Source: Vogesella aquatica (GTDB taxonomy: Bacteria; Pseudomonadota; Gammaproteobacteria; Burkholderiales; Chromobacteriaceae). From it: a stretch of DNA of 64,000 nt. The notes under the pieces were generated by a model. The model saw only the letters and a program-made list of their open reading frames with translations. It was not told where the DNA came from and did no database searches. The stretch spans positions 62,001 through 126,000 of the forward strand of contig NZ_JAQQLF010000005.1 in NCBI RefSeq assembly GCF_028548455.1, given 5' to 3'. This document shows, one piece after another, positions 1 to 8,096 of the stretch; the stretch's first letter is position 1; each line of letters opens with the position of its first letter. A program made the translations under genes and the position numbers.

Positions 1-329
1 GCTGTCTGATGGAGTTTGTCGGCTGCAAGGGCACGCAGGCGCACGCCGACTGCAATATCCGGCCGTGGAACGGCGAAGGCTCCTGCCTGACCGGCGGCTA
101 CCCGTGCATCAACTGCACCGCGCCCGACTTTGCCGACCCCGGCCACGCATTTTTCGACACACCCAAGATTGCCGGCTTCCCGGTGGGCCTGCCCACCGAC
201 ATGCCCAAGGCCTGGTTCGTGGCGCTGTCCACGCTGTCCAAGTCGGCCACGCCCACACGGGTGAAGGTTAACGCCACGCAGGATCGCATCACCATGCCAC
301 CGTCGCTCCCCAAAAAGAACACCCCATGA
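1..329 (+). CDS. hupU: Regulatory [NiFe] hydrogenase small subunit, C-terminal part (HupU/HoxB)
   Basis: Only the last ~109 codons are present; the frame is already open at base 3 and runs to a TGA at 327-329. The visible part has the cysteine pattern of a hydrogenase small-subunit tail: CLMEFVGCKG, then ADCNIRPWNGEGSC and YPCINC, which ligate the medial and distal iron-sulfur clusters. The stop overlaps the start of the following large subunit (ATGA), so the two are translationally coupled. Because that partner is a sensor-type large subunit followed by a HupT-like kinase, I assign this to the H2-sensing HupU/HoxB type and not to a catalytic enzyme. The N-terminus is outside the window, so absence of a Tat signal, expected for a cytoplasmic sensor, cannot be checked. 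Confidence 0.85.
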   Translation, partial: CLMEFVGCKGTQAHADCNIRPWNGEGSCLTGGYPCINCTAPDFADPGHAFFDTPKIAGFPVGLPTDMPKAWFVALSTLSKSATPTRVKVNATQDRITMPPSLPKKNTP

Positions 330-1771
330 CACGACGCATACTGGGCCCGCTGGGCCGTGTGGAAGGCGACCTCACCCTGACGCTGGAACTGCAAGACGGC
401 AAAGTAGCCGCCGCCGAAGCCACCAGCGGCCTGTTTCGCGGCTTCGAACGCATTCTGGTAGGCCGCCAGGCCATGGACGCGCTGGCCATCGTGCCGCGCA
501 TCTGCGGCATCTGCTCGGTGTCGCAGTCGGTAGCCGCCGCGCGCGCGCTGGCGCAGCTGTACAACGTGACGCCGCCGGCCAACGGCGAACGCGTCACCAA
601 CCTGATCCACGCCGTGGAAAACGTGGCCGACCACCTGTCGCACTTCTACCTGTTTTTCATGCCGGACTTCGCCCGCGACGCCTACGCCGGCCACGGCTGG
701 CACGCCGACATCCGCGCCCGTTTCAAGGCCGTAGAAGGCAGCGCCCACGCGCCGATGTTGGCCGCACGCGCCACGCTGATGCGCTTCATGGGCACGCTGG
801 CCGGGCACTGGCCGCACACCATGGTGATCCAGCCCGGCGGCGTCAGCCGCACCGTCAGCGCTGCCGAACGCGTGCGGCTGGGGCAATGGCTGGCCGCTTT
901 CCGCCGCTTCCTGGAACAGCACACCTACGGCGTGCCGCTGCCCGAGGTGGCCGCCTGGGACAGCCCGGCGGCGCTGGCCGACTACGCGGGCCGCCAGCCG
1001 CAGGCCGACCTGGCGCGCTTTCTGCAGCTGGCCGATAGCCTGAATCTGGCCGCACTGGGGCGCTGCGACGCGCCGCTGATTGCCGGCCCGTCCTATCTGG
1101 AAGGCGAAGGCAGCAATGCCTGGTCGCCGGCCGGCGTATGGCTGCAAGGCAAAACCGACGTACTGGATACCGCGCAGATCCGCGAGCACAGCCGCCACGC
1201 CTGGCTGGTGGACTACGGCCCCACCCACCCGTTTGACGACGACACGCTGCCGGTGCCGGACAAAACCGACGCCTACAGCTGGAGCAAGGCACCGCGCCTG
1301 GCCGGCCAGCCAGCACAAACCGGCGCCATCGCCCGCGCCCTGCTGCGCCGCGACCGGCTGACCACCACGCTGGTGCAGGCGCAAGGCAGCAGCGTGTACA
1401 CCCGCGTGCTGGCACGGGTACGCGAAATGGCGCTGCTGGTGCTGCAGATGCAGGCGTGGCTGGCCGGCATCGAGCTGGGCGCGCCGTTCCAGACCGCCCT
1501 GCCGGCGCACCCGCTGTATGCGCGCGGCGAAGGCCTGACCGAAGCGGCGCGCGGCATGCTGGGCCACTGGGTGACGCTGGACGGCAGCCGCATCCAGCGC
1601 TACCAGATCATTGCGCCCACCACCTGGAACTTCTCGCCACGCGACAGCGACGGCCAGCCCGGCCCGCTGGAAGCCGCCCTGCTGGGCACCGTGGCCGACG
1701 ACGCGCAGGCGCTGGCAGTGCAGCACATCGTGCGCAGCTTCGACCCGTGCCAGGTGTGCACGGTGCAGTAG
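326..1771 (+). CDS. hupV: Regulatory [NiFe] hydrogenase large subunit (HupV/HoxC)
   Basis: 481 residues. With the upstream subunit it forms the cytoplasmic H2 sensor that signals to the HupT/HoxJ kinase. The active-site cysteines are visible: RICGIC (Cys60, Cys63) near the N-terminus and DPCQVC (Cys475, Cys478) at the end. The protein stops three residues later with TVQ. The C-terminal peptide that a protease removes from catalytic large subunits is missing, and the usual terminal histidine is a glutamine. Both traits fit the regulatory subclass, which assembles without proteolytic maturation. The start overlaps the hupU stop by four bases, and hupT follows after 8 bases with a GAGGA ribosome site. 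Confidence 0.92.
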   Translation: MTRRILGPLGRVEGDLTLTLELQDGKVAAAEATSGLFRGFERILVGRQAMDALAIVPRICGICSVSQSVAAARALAQLYNVTPPANGERVTNLIHAVENVADHLSHFYLFFMPDFARDAYAGHGWHADIRARFKAVEGSAHAPMLAARATLMRFMGTLAGHWPHTMVIQPGGVSRTVSAAERVRLGQWLAAFRRFLEQHTYGVPLPEVAAWDSPAALADYAGRQPQADLARFLQLADSLNLAALGRCDAPLIAGPSYLEGEGSNAWSPAGVWLQGKTDVLDTAQIREHSRHAWLVDYGPTHPFDDDTLPVPDKTDAYSWSKAPRLAGQPAQTGAIARALLRRDRLTTTLVQAQGSSVYTRVLARVREMALLVLQMQAWLAGIELGAPFQTALPAHPLYARGEGLTEAARGMLGHWVTLDGSRIQRYQIIAPTTWNFSPRDSDGQPGPLEAALLGTVADDAQALAVQHIVRSFDPCQVCTVQ

Positions 1772-1779
1772 AGGACCCC

Positions 1780-3108
1780 ATGCCCGACAAACTCAGTAGC
1801 AGCGCCGAAGCCACCCGCCTGGGCGGCGAGCTGGCCGAAGAAGCCTGGATAGACGTGATACGCCGCATGGACCAGGTGTACACCGAGCTGGTGCAATCGC
1901 AGGAAACGCTGGAAGCCAAGCACCGCGAGCTGGCCGACGCGCACCGTTTTACCGAAGGCGTGCTGGAGGCGATGACCGACGTGATGGTGGTGTGCGACAC
2001 GCTGGGCCAGGTACGGCAGGTGAACCGCGCCATGGTGTCGCTCACCGGGCTGAGCGAAAACCTGCTCACCGCCTGCAAACTCACCGACCTGGTGCCGGGC
2101 GAGGCCGAGCGCGAGCTGCTGCTGCACAGGTTGGCCGCAGGTAATGCCGAGGGTAGCGATATCGAAATTGCGCTGATCGCCCACAACGGCGAATCGATAC
2201 CGGTCACCTGGAATGTTAGCGCGCTGTACGACGGCGAACGGCGCTACAGCGGCTTTGTGGCCGTGGGCCGCCCGGTGGGCGAGCTCAAACGAGCCTACGC
2301 CGAGCTGAAACAGGCGCACGAGGCGCTGAAGGCGGCGCAGGCGCAGCTGGTGCAAGCCGAGAAAATGGCGTCGCTGGGGCGGCTGGTGGCCGGCGTGGCG
2401 CACGAGCTGAACAACCCGATCAGCTTCATCGTGGGCAACACCCACGCCATGCAGCGCTACGCTGGCAAGCTGCAGCAGTACCTGGCCGCCGTGCACGCGG
2501 CCAACCCCGACGCCGCCGCGCTGCGCCAGCAGCTGAAGATAGACCGCCTGCTGGCCGACCTGCCGTCGCTGCTGGACGGGCTGATGGAAGGTGCGCAGCG
2601 CAGCAGCGCGATTGTGGACGCACTGAAGCGCTTTTCTGCCATCGAAACCGACACCCGCCAGCGCGTGAACCTGGCCGAAGCGGTGCAGCGTGCGCTGCAC
2701 TGGGTGGGCCAGGCGGCGCCGCACCGCGTCAACGTGCACTGCCACGGGCTGGACGACGCACAGTGGGTCACCGGCTCGGCCAACCAGCTGCAGCAGGTGC
2801 TGGTGAACCTGATCCAGAACGCCTACGACGCGGTAGAAACGCAAGCCGCCCCGGCGCTGACGCTGACACTGGCCTGCGGGCACGGCCGGGTGGCGCTGAG
2901 CGTGGCCGACAACGGCCCCGGCATTGCCGCGGCCAACCTGGCGCGCATCTTCGACCCGTTCTTTACCACCAAGCCGGTGGGCAAAGGCACCGGCCTGGGC
3001 TTGTCGATCAGCTATGGCATTGTGGAGCAGCACGGCGGCACGCTGTCTGCGGCCAACCTGCCAGAAGGCGGTGCCTGCTTTACGCTGACGCTGCCGCAAG
3101 CCAGCTGA
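1780..3108 (+). CDS. hupT: PAS-domain histidine kinase of hydrogenase regulation (HupT/HoxJ)
   Basis: 442 residues from ATG 1780, preceded by GAGGA. An N-terminal helical stretch is followed by a PAS domain (about residues 55-165, [11 protein letters not shown]...), a coiled-coil linker, the phospho-acceptor box [12 protein letters not shown] with His208, and an HATPase domain with an N-box ([11 protein letters not shown]), G1 (DNGPGIA) and G2 (GTGLGLS). There are no membrane segments, so it is cytoplasmic. The VAHELNNP type H-box and the position right after hupUV match HupT/HoxJ, which receives the hydrogen signal and phosphorylates an NtrC-type regulator (HupR/HoxA). That regulator is not in the window. 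The open frame extends upstream into hupV, but the ribosome site and family length support this start. Confidence 0.9.
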   Translation: MPDKLSSSAEATRLGGELAEEAWIDVIRRMDQVYTELVQSQETLEAKHRELADAHRFTEGVLEAMTDVMVVCDTLGQVRQVNRAMVSLTGLSENLLTACKLTDLVPGEAERELLLHRLAAGNAEGSDIEIALIAHNGESIPVTWNVSALYDGERRYSGFVAVGRPVGELKRAYAELKQAHEALKAAQAQLVQAEKMASLGRLVAGVAHELNNPISFIVGNTHAMQRYAGKLQQYLAAVHAANPDAAALRQQLKIDRLLADLPSLLDGLMEGAQRSSAIVDALKRFSAIETDTRQRVNLAEAVQRALHWVGQAAPHRVNVHCHGLDDAQWVTGSANQLQQVLVNLIQNAYDAVETQAAPALTLTLACGHGRVALSVADNGPGIAAANLARIFDPFFTTKPVGKGTGLGLSISYGIVEQHGGTLSAANLPEGGACFTLTLPQAS

Positions 3109-3135
3109 CACGGCTGCGCGTCAAACAAAAAGAAA

Positions 3136-3151
3136 GCCCGCCGTAGCGGGC
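3136..3151. terminator. Hairpin after hupT
   Basis: GCCCGC-CGTA-GCGGGC stem-loop 28 bases after the hupT stop. The A-rich run (AAACAAAAAGAAA) lies on its left, so the U-tail would be on a minus-strand transcript; it ends the plus-strand operon only weakly. No minus-strand gene is visible here. Confidence 0.45.
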
Positions 3152-3243
3152 AGGCCGTGGCAAGGAGAGCGGCACCGGGGCCGCGCGCAGCATGGCGGCG
3201 CGGAATGGCATCCAGATAACGGTTAGTATGGCCGTACCGCCAC

Positions 3244-3253
3244 TGCGGCCAAC
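3244..3253 (+). repeat. Exact copy of TGCGGCCAAC, intergenic
   Basis: One of at least 42 exact copies of this 10-mer in the window. It lies 15 bases upstream of the acetyltransferase start, outside any gene. See the finding on the candidate uptake sequence. Confidence 0.7.
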
Positions 3254-3268
3254 CTTGGTGCCACTAGC

Positions 3269-3709
3269 ATGCCCACGCCCCTCAGCTTCCCGCCCGCCAG
3301 CAATGACGACCTGAGCACCATCGACAGCCTTGTCCGCAACGCGATGGCCGGGCACTACCAGCGCCACCAGCTGGCCTGGGACAGTGCCGCCTTCCGGCTG
3401 CGCGCCGCCGACACCCGCTTCCACTGGCTGCAGCTGGGCAATGCCCGCGTCGGCATCATCGGCTACCGGCTGGAAGCCAGCGCCGTCTATCTGGCCGAGC
3501 TGCATCTGCTGCCCGCGTGGCAAGGCCGCGGCCTGGGCGCACAGGCGCTGGCCTGGCTGCGGCAGCAAGCCGCCGGGCACGGCGAGCTGCGGCTGCGTAC
3601 CTTCCACGATAGCCGGGCGGTGGCTTTCTATGTGCGCGAGGGGTTTGAGGTGGTACGCCAGGACGGCGTGTTGCTGGGGCTAAGCTGCCCGCTGCCGCCG
3701 CTGGCGTAA
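3269..3709 (+). CDS. GNAT-family N-acetyltransferase
   Basis: 146 residues. The acetyl-CoA binding signature of the GNAT fold is visible as LHLLPAWQGRGLGAQAL (motif A, Q-x-x-G-x-G) around residues 75-95, followed by a motif-B-like FYVREGFE. The substrate cannot be told from sequence. It lies between the hydrogen-sensor genes and hupE on the same strand but is separated from both by 160 and 310 bases, so a hydrogenase role is not implied; it may be a passenger. Confidence 0.8.
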   Translation: MPTPLSFPPASNDDLSTIDSLVRNAMAGHYQRHQLAWDSAAFRLRAADTRFHWLQLGNARVGIIGYRLEASAVYLAELHLLPAWQGRGLGAQALAWLRQQAAGHGELRLRTFHDSRAVAFYVREGFEVVRQDGVLLGLSCPLPPLA

Positions 3710-3720
3710 CAAAAGAAAAC

Positions 3721-3737
3721 GGCCTGCATGGCAGGCC
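3721..3737. terminator. Hairpin after the acetyltransferase
   Basis: GGCCTGC-ATG-GCAGGCC, a perfect 7-bp stem 12 bases past the stop. An A-rich run is on the left and no T-run on the right, so it is a poor intrinsic terminator for the plus strand. Confidence 0.45.
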
Positions 3738-3874
3738 GCACAAGGCAGAAACGCATCGGGACAAAAGCTGAGAAACGGCTGCCACGGTAACGCCATGGCG
3801 TGACAGCGCGATGACACCCGGCCAGCAAAGCTGGCTGCCAGCCGGCCGGCCATAGTGCAAAGCTGCTTGCCAGA

Positions 3875-3899
3875 CACTGTAACCGCCCCCGTTACAGTG
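3875..3899. promoter_or_regulatory. Inverted repeat upstream of hupE, candidate activator (HoxA/HupR) site
   Basis: CACTGTAAC, 7 bases, GTTACAGTG: a perfect 9-bp inverted repeat. It is centred about 65 bases upstream of the -24/-12 promoter, where an NtrC-type activator would bind. HoxA/HupR binding is inferred from the setting; the regulator gene is not in the window. Confidence 0.55.
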
Positions 3900-3917
3900 C
3901 CTGGACAGATCATTAGA

Positions 3918-3930
3918 TATCAAGTACTTG
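3918..3930 (+). promoter_or_regulatory. IHF-consensus site between enhancer and promoter
   Basis: TATCAAGTACTTG matches the IHF consensus WATCAA-N4-TTR at every fixed position and lies between the inverted repeat and the sigma-54 promoter, where DNA bending would help activator contact. Confidence 0.55.
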
Positions 3931-3948
3931 GCAACAAAAACGGCAAGC

Positions 3949-3964
3949 TGGCATGTTTCCTGCA
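3949..3964 (+). promoter_or_regulatory. Sigma-54 (-24/-12) promoter of hupE
   Basis: TGGCATGTTTCCTGCA has GG and GC separated by exactly 10 bases and fits the RpoN consensus TGGCACG-N4-TTGCA with two mismatches. It ends 54 bases before the hupE ATG. Confidence 0.7.
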
Positions 3965-4018
3965 AGCTAGCGGCTTCAACCGCTGCGTGCGGCACAAGAC
4001 AACTTACCGGAGACACCG

Positions 4019-4597
4019 ATGACCCCGACCCGCAGCTTGCTGGCTGGCGCGCTCAGCCTGGCCGCCCTGCCCGCGCTGGCCCACACCGGCCACAACGATA
4101 CATTTAACCTGCTGTCCGGCATGGCCCACCCGGTAGGCGGGCTGGACCATCTGCTGGCCATGGTGGCCGTCGGCCTGTGGGCCGCAGCCCACCAGGGCAA
4201 GGTACGCCTGGCGGCGCCGGCAACTTTTGTGCTGGCCATGCTGGGCGGCTGCCTGCTGGGCGCGGCCGGTATCAACCTGCCTGCGGTAGAGCCGGGCATT
4301 GCCTTGTCGGTACTGGTGCTGGGCCTGATGGTGGCCGCCGGCAGCCGCGTGCCGGCCAGTATCGGCCTGCCGCTGATTGCCGCCTTTGCCCTGGTACACG
4401 GCCACGCCCACGGTGCCGAAGCACCGGCCGGCAGCCTGGCCGGCTATATGGCCGGTTTCGTGCTGGCGACCGCCGCACTACACGCTGGCGGCCTGGTGGC
4501 TGGCCACACCCTGCTGGCCCGTGCCAGCCTGTGGGTTCGCGCTACCGGCGCCGCCATTGCCGCCAGCGGTGCCTGGCTGCTGGCGTCCAGCCTGTAA
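4019..4597 (+). CDS. hupE: HupE/UreJ family nickel permease
   Basis: 192 residues, almost entirely hydrophobic, with a cleavable-looking signal sequence ending near ALPALAH and about six membrane segments. The family signature HPVGGLDHLLAM (H-x5-DH) is present near residue 38, and a second histidine cluster HGHAHG near residue 125. HupE/UreJ proteins supply nickel for hydrogenase or urease; the hydrogenase setting favours the former. It has its own -24/-12 promoter and a 390-base gap before hupS, so it is probably transcribed separately but co-regulated with the structural genes. Confidence 0.88.
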   Translation: MTPTRSLLAGALSLAALPALAHTGHNDTFNLLSGMAHPVGGLDHLLAMVAVGLWAAAHQGKVRLAAPATFVLAMLGGCLLGAAGINLPAVEPGIALSVLVLGLMVAAGSRVPASIGLPLIAAFALVHGHAHGAEAPAGSLAGYMAGFVLATAALHAGGLVAGHTLLARASLWVRATGAAIAASGAWLLASSL

Positions 4598-4604
4598 TTC
4601 TGTT

Positions 4605-4630
4605 GCCGGCCGGGCTTGAAAACGGCCGGC
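4605..4630. terminator. GC-rich hairpin after hupE
   Basis: GCCGGCC, 12-base loop, GGCCGGC, a few bases after the hupE stop, without a T-run. Confidence 0.35.
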
Positions 4631-4732
4631 GCATGCCTATCTAGCCAAGGCTGGTTGTACCCCGCGCGCAGCGCCTGCCCGACGGGCGCTGCACGAGTGG
4701 TATTGCCGCTCACACTCCTCCATCCAAACCTG

Positions 4733-4752
4733 GTTGTTATGCATGACAACAG
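4733..4752. promoter_or_regulatory. Inverted repeat in the hupS upstream region
   Basis: GTTGT-TATGCATG-ACAAC, a short inverted repeat about 160 bases upstream of the hupS -24/-12 element. This is a possible activator site, much weaker than the hupE one. The rest of the 391-base gap holds a copy of the 10-mer repeat at 4820-4829 and an A-rich stretch near 4865-4890; no gene is seen. Confidence 0.25.
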
Positions 4753-4819
4753 CCGGGCAGGCCGCCCCCCGCGCCTGCCCGGTATTTTTTTGCCCGCCCC
4801 GCCGCACAGCGGGCAGCCA

Positions 4820-4829
4820 GTTGGCCGCA
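4820..4829 (-). repeat. Exact copy of the 10-mer repeat, intergenic
   Basis: GTTGGCCGCA in the hupE-hupS gap, about 90 bases upstream of the hupS promoter. Confidence 0.7.
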
Positions 4830-4912
4830 CCCACTGCAAAGCCGCTTACCACCCCGCTGCAACGCCACCAACAAAACCAAACAAAAACAGTCACTTGCAC
4901 ACACCAGCAAGC

Positions 4913-4928
4913 TGGCACGCTTCTTGTA
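4913..4928 (+). promoter_or_regulatory. Sigma-54-like promoter of hupSLC
   Basis: TGGCACGCTTCTTGTA: a perfect -24 half (TGGCACG) and a -12 half TTGTA in place of TTGCA. It is embedded in the same AGCAAGCTGGCA context as the hupE promoter and lies 60 bases before the hupS ATG. The changed -12 base may lower basal activity. Confidence 0.6.
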
Positions 4929-4988
4929 ACAGGCTGCCACCCATGTTGTAACCACCCCCCTATAAAACAGAATAAGGCAGAGACCACG

Positions 4989-6098
4989 ATGGAGACTTTC
5001 TACCAGGCCATGCGGCGCCAGGGTGTTACCCGCCGCAGCTTTCTGAAGTTCTGCAGCCTCACCGCCACCTCGATGGGCCTGGGCTCGGCTTTTGTGCCGC
5101 GCATTGCCCAGGCACTGGAAACCAAGCCACGCACGCCGGTGATCTGGCTGCACGGGCTGGAATGCACCTGTTGCACCGAATCGTTTATCCGTTCGGCGCA
5201 CCCGCTGGCCAAAGACGCCATCCTGTCGCTGATCTCGCTGGACTACGACGACACCATCATGGCTGCCGCCGGCCACCAGGCCGAAGCCATCCTGGAAGAG
5301 ATCATGGAAAAGCACAAAGGCGAGTACATCGTGGCCATCGAGGGCAACCCGCCGCTGAACGAGGACGGCATGTTCTGCTTCCCCGGCGGCGAGCCCTTCG
5401 TGGAAAAACTCAAGCGCGTATCGGCCAATGCCAAGGCGCTGATCGCCTGGGGTTCCTGTGCCAGCTGGGGCTGCGTGCAAGCGGCCAAGCCCAACCCCAC
5501 CCGCGCCACGCCGGTACACCAGGTGATTCTGGACAAGCCCATCATCAAGGTGCCGGGCTGCCCGCCCATCCCCGAAGTAATGGCCGCCGTCATCACCTAC
5601 ATGGTGACCTTCGACCGCATTCCGGAGCTGGACCGCCAGGGCCGCCCCAAGATGTTCTACGGCCAGCGCATTCACGACAAATGCTACCGCCGCCCGCACT
5701 TCGACGCCGGCCAGTTCGTGGAAAGCTGGGACGACGAAGGCGCGCGCAAGGGCTACTGCCTGTACAAGGTGGGCTGCAAAGGCCCCACCACCTACAACGC
5801 CTGCTCCACCGTGCGCTGGAACGGCGGCGTGAGCTGGCCGGTACAAAGCGGCCACGGCTGTATCGGCTGCTCGGAAGACGGCTTCTGGGACAAGGGCTCG
5901 TTCTACGACCGCGTCACCAGCATTCCGCAGTTCGGCATCGAGGCCAACGCCGACCAGATCGGCATGACGGTAGCCGGCGGCGTGGGGGCGGCCATTGCCG
6001 CCCACGCGGCGGTGAGCGCCATCAAGAGCACGGTGCTGAAAAAGCAGGACCTGAAGCCGCTTGACGACACCCAGAACAAGAACAAGGAGAACGTGTAA
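4989..6098 (+). CDS. hupS: Uptake [NiFe] hydrogenase small subunit, oxygen-tolerant type
   Basis: 369 residues from ATG 4989; the frame is open further upstream, but the Tat signal fixes this start. TRRSFLK (Arg15-Arg16) followed by a hydrophobic stretch directs folded export with HupL. The proximal-cluster region reads [10 protein letters not shown] (Cys59, Cys61, Cys62) and SCASWGC (Cys157, Cys162). The additional cysteines relative to standard enzymes (CTGC) match the six-cysteine [4Fe-3S] cluster of oxygen-tolerant membrane-bound hydrogenases. The medial and distal cluster ligands ([17 protein letters not shown]) follow, then a C-terminal hydrophobic anchor ([15 protein letters not shown]). 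The stop overlaps the hupL start (TAATG). Confidence 0.95.
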   Translation: METFYQAMRRQGVTRRSFLKFCSLTATSMGLGSAFVPRIAQALETKPRTPVIWLHGLECTCCTESFIRSAHPLAKDAILSLISLDYDDTIMAAAGHQAEAILEEIMEKHKGEYIVAIEGNPPLNEDGMFCFPGGEPFVEKLKRVSANAKALIAWGSCASWGCVQAAKPNPTRATPVHQVILDKPIIKVPGCPPIPEVMAAVITYMVTFDRIPELDRQGRPKMFYGQRIHDKCYRRPHFDAGQFVESWDDEGARKGYCLYKVGCKGPTTYNACSTVRWNGGVSWPVQSGHGCIGCSEDGFWDKGSFYDRVTSIPQFGIEANADQIGMTVAGGVGAAIAAHAAVSAIKSTVLKKQDLKPLDDTQNKNKENV

Positions 6099-7888
6099 TG
6101 GCCTACCAGACCCAAGGCTTTACCCTGGACAACAGCGGCCGCCGCGTGGTGGTAGACCCGGTAACGCGCATCGAAGGCCACCTGCGCTGCGAAGTGAACC
6201 TGGACAGCAACAACGTGATTACCAACGCGGTATCCACCGGCACCATGTGGCGCGGGCTGGAGGTGATCCTGAAAGGCCGCGACCCGCGCGACGCCTGGGC
6301 GTTTGTAGAGCGCATCTGCGGCGTGTGCACCGGCACCCACGCGCTGACCTCGGTACGCGCGGTAGAAGACGCGCTGAAGATCAATATCCCGGCCAACGCC
6401 AACCTGATCCGCAACCTGATGCAGGCCGCGCTGTACGTGCACGACCACCTGGTGCACTACTACCATCTGCACGCGCTGGACTGGGTAGACGTGGTATCGG
6501 CGCTGAAAGCCGACCCCAAGAAAACCAGCGAGCTGGCACAAAGCATCTCCAGTTGGCCGCTGTCCAGCCCCGGTTACTTCCGCGACCTGCAGTCGCGGCT
6601 GAAGCGCTTTGTGGAAAGCGGCCAGCTAGGCCCGTTCCGCAACGGCTACTGGGGCCACCCGGCGATGAAACTGCCGCCAGAAGCCAACCTGATGGCGGTG
6701 GCGCACTACCTGGAAGCGCTGGATTTCCAGAAAGAAATCGTCAAGATCCACACCATCTTCGGCGGCAAGAACCCGCACCCGAACTGGCTGGTAGGCGGCA
6801 TGCCGTGCGCCATCAACGTGGACGACACCGGCGCGGTGGGTGCCATCAATATGGAACGCCTGAACCTGGTGAAACAGGTGATCGACCGCACCATCGAGTT
6901 CTGCGAGCAGGTGTACGTGCCGGACGTGATCGCCATTGCCGGCTTCTACCCGGAGTGGTTCAAGATCGGCGGCGGCCTGGCCAGCCAGAGCGTGCTGTCG
7001 TACGGCGACTTCCCCGACAAGGCCAACGACTACAGTGCGGCCAACCTGCTGCTGCCGCGCGGCGCCATCATCAATGGCAAGTTCAGCGACATCCACCCGG
7101 TAGACCTGTACGCGCCGGACGAAATCCAGGAATTCGTTACCCACAGCTGGTACAGCTACGGCGACGACAAGAAAGGCCTGCACCCGTTTGATGGCATCAC
7201 CGAGCCAAAATTCGAGCTGGGGCCGAACCACAAAGGCACCAAGACGCGCATCGAGTCGCTGGATGAGTCGGCCAAGTACTCGTGGATCAAGTCGCCGCGC
7301 TGGAAAGGCCACGCCATGGAGGTAGGCCCGCTGGCGCGCTACCTGATTGGCTACCACCAGAACAAGCCGGAGTTCAAAGAGCCGGTAGACGCGCTACTCA
7401 AGCACTTCAACGCGCCGCTGGAGGTGATGTTCTCCACCAACGGCCGCACCGCTGCGCGCGCGCTGGAATCGGTGTGGGCGGCACGCCAGATGGCCAGCTT
7501 CTACGACCAGCTGATCGCCAATATCAAGAACGGCGACACCGCTACCGCCAACGTCGAGAAATGGGACCCGTCCACCTGGCCGGCGTCGGTAAAAGGCGTG
7601 GGCTTTACCGAGGCGCCACGCGGCGCGCTGGGCCACTGGCTGAAGATTGAAAACACCAAGATCGACAGCTACCAGTGCGTGGTACCCACCACCTGGAACG
7701 CCGGCCCGCGCGACGACAAGGGCCAGATCGGCGCTTACGAAGCCTCGCTGATGGGCACCAAGATGGCGGTGCCAGACCAGCCGCTGGAGATCCTGCGCAC
7801 GCTGCACAGCTTCGACCCCTGCCTGGCCTGCTCTACCCACGTTATCGGCGATGACGGCGGCGAGCTGGTGAAAGTACAGGTGCGCTAA
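6098..7888 (+). CDS. hupL: Uptake [NiFe] hydrogenase large subunit
   Basis: 596 residues, the usual length of group 1 large subunits. Nickel and iron are bound by RICGVC (Cys74, Cys77) and DPCLAC (Cys575, Cys578). His581 is followed by 15 residues (VIGDDGG...), the extension an endopeptidase (HupD type) cuts off after metal insertion; that protease is not in the window. The contrast with HupV, which lacks the extension, separates the catalytic from the sensory enzyme. The product is periplasmic, carried by the HupS Tat signal. Translation is coupled to hupS by a one-base overlap. Confidence 0.96.
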   Translation: MAYQTQGFTLDNSGRRVVVDPVTRIEGHLRCEVNLDSNNVITNAVSTGTMWRGLEVILKGRDPRDAWAFVERICGVCTGTHALTSVRAVEDALKINIPANANLIRNLMQAALYVHDHLVHYYHLHALDWVDVVSALKADPKKTSELAQSISSWPLSSPGYFRDLQSRLKRFVESGQLGPFRNGYWGHPAMKLPPEANLMAVAHYLEALDFQKEIVKIHTIFGGKNPHPNWLVGGMPCAINVDDTGAVGAINMERLNLVKQVIDRTIEFCEQVYVPDVIAIAGFYPEWFKIGGGLASQSVLSYGDFPDKANDYSAANLLLPRGAIINGKFSDIHPVDLYAPDEIQEFVTHSWYSYGDDKKGLHPFDGITEPKFELGPNHKGTKTRIESLDESAKYSWIKSPRWKGHAMEVGPLARYLIGYHQNKPEFKEPVDALLKHFNAPLEVMFSTNGRTAARALESVWAARQMASFYDQLIANIKNGDTATANVEKWDPSTWPASVKGVGFTEAPRGALGHWLKIENTKIDSYQCVVPTTWNAGPRDDKGQIGAYEASLMGTKMAVPDQPLEILRTLHSFDPCLACSTHVIGDDGGELVKVQVR

Positions 7889-7896
7889 ACGCATCG

Positions 7897-7918
7897 GGTT
7901 GGCCGCATGCGGCCAACC
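7897..7918. terminator. Head-to-head pair of the 10-mer repeat after hupL
   Basis: GTTGGCCGCA (7898-7907) directly followed by TGCGGCCAAC (7908-7917) makes a perfect palindrome, extended by one more G/C pair, 8 bases past the hupL stop and followed by TTTGG. It probably reduces read-through into hupC or protects the hupSL message. Confidence 0.6.
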
Positions 7919-8096
7919 TTTGGTCCCCAGACCCGGCTGCCGCCACCGCACACCCCGGCGGCAGCCGGATCGCCGGAATGGCCCGCGGCGGGGGCTGCAA
8001 TCCCCTGCTGCGGCGCTGCCGGTTTATTCAGAGCAGATGCTACGGCCCCGCTGCACAAGCGAGTAGCGGGGGGTGGCACAGACTCAGGAGCAAGCG

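Noticed and set aside
98-1726. Long minus-strand open frame opposite hupV
   Set aside because: It is the antisense shadow of a high-GC gene; its residues are Ala/Gly/Arg/His-biased with no family resemblance, and the plus-strand frame has all hydrogenase motifs.
4737-6005. Minus-strand frame of 422 codons opposite hupS
   Set aside because: Shadow of hupS with no recognisable domain or ribosome site.
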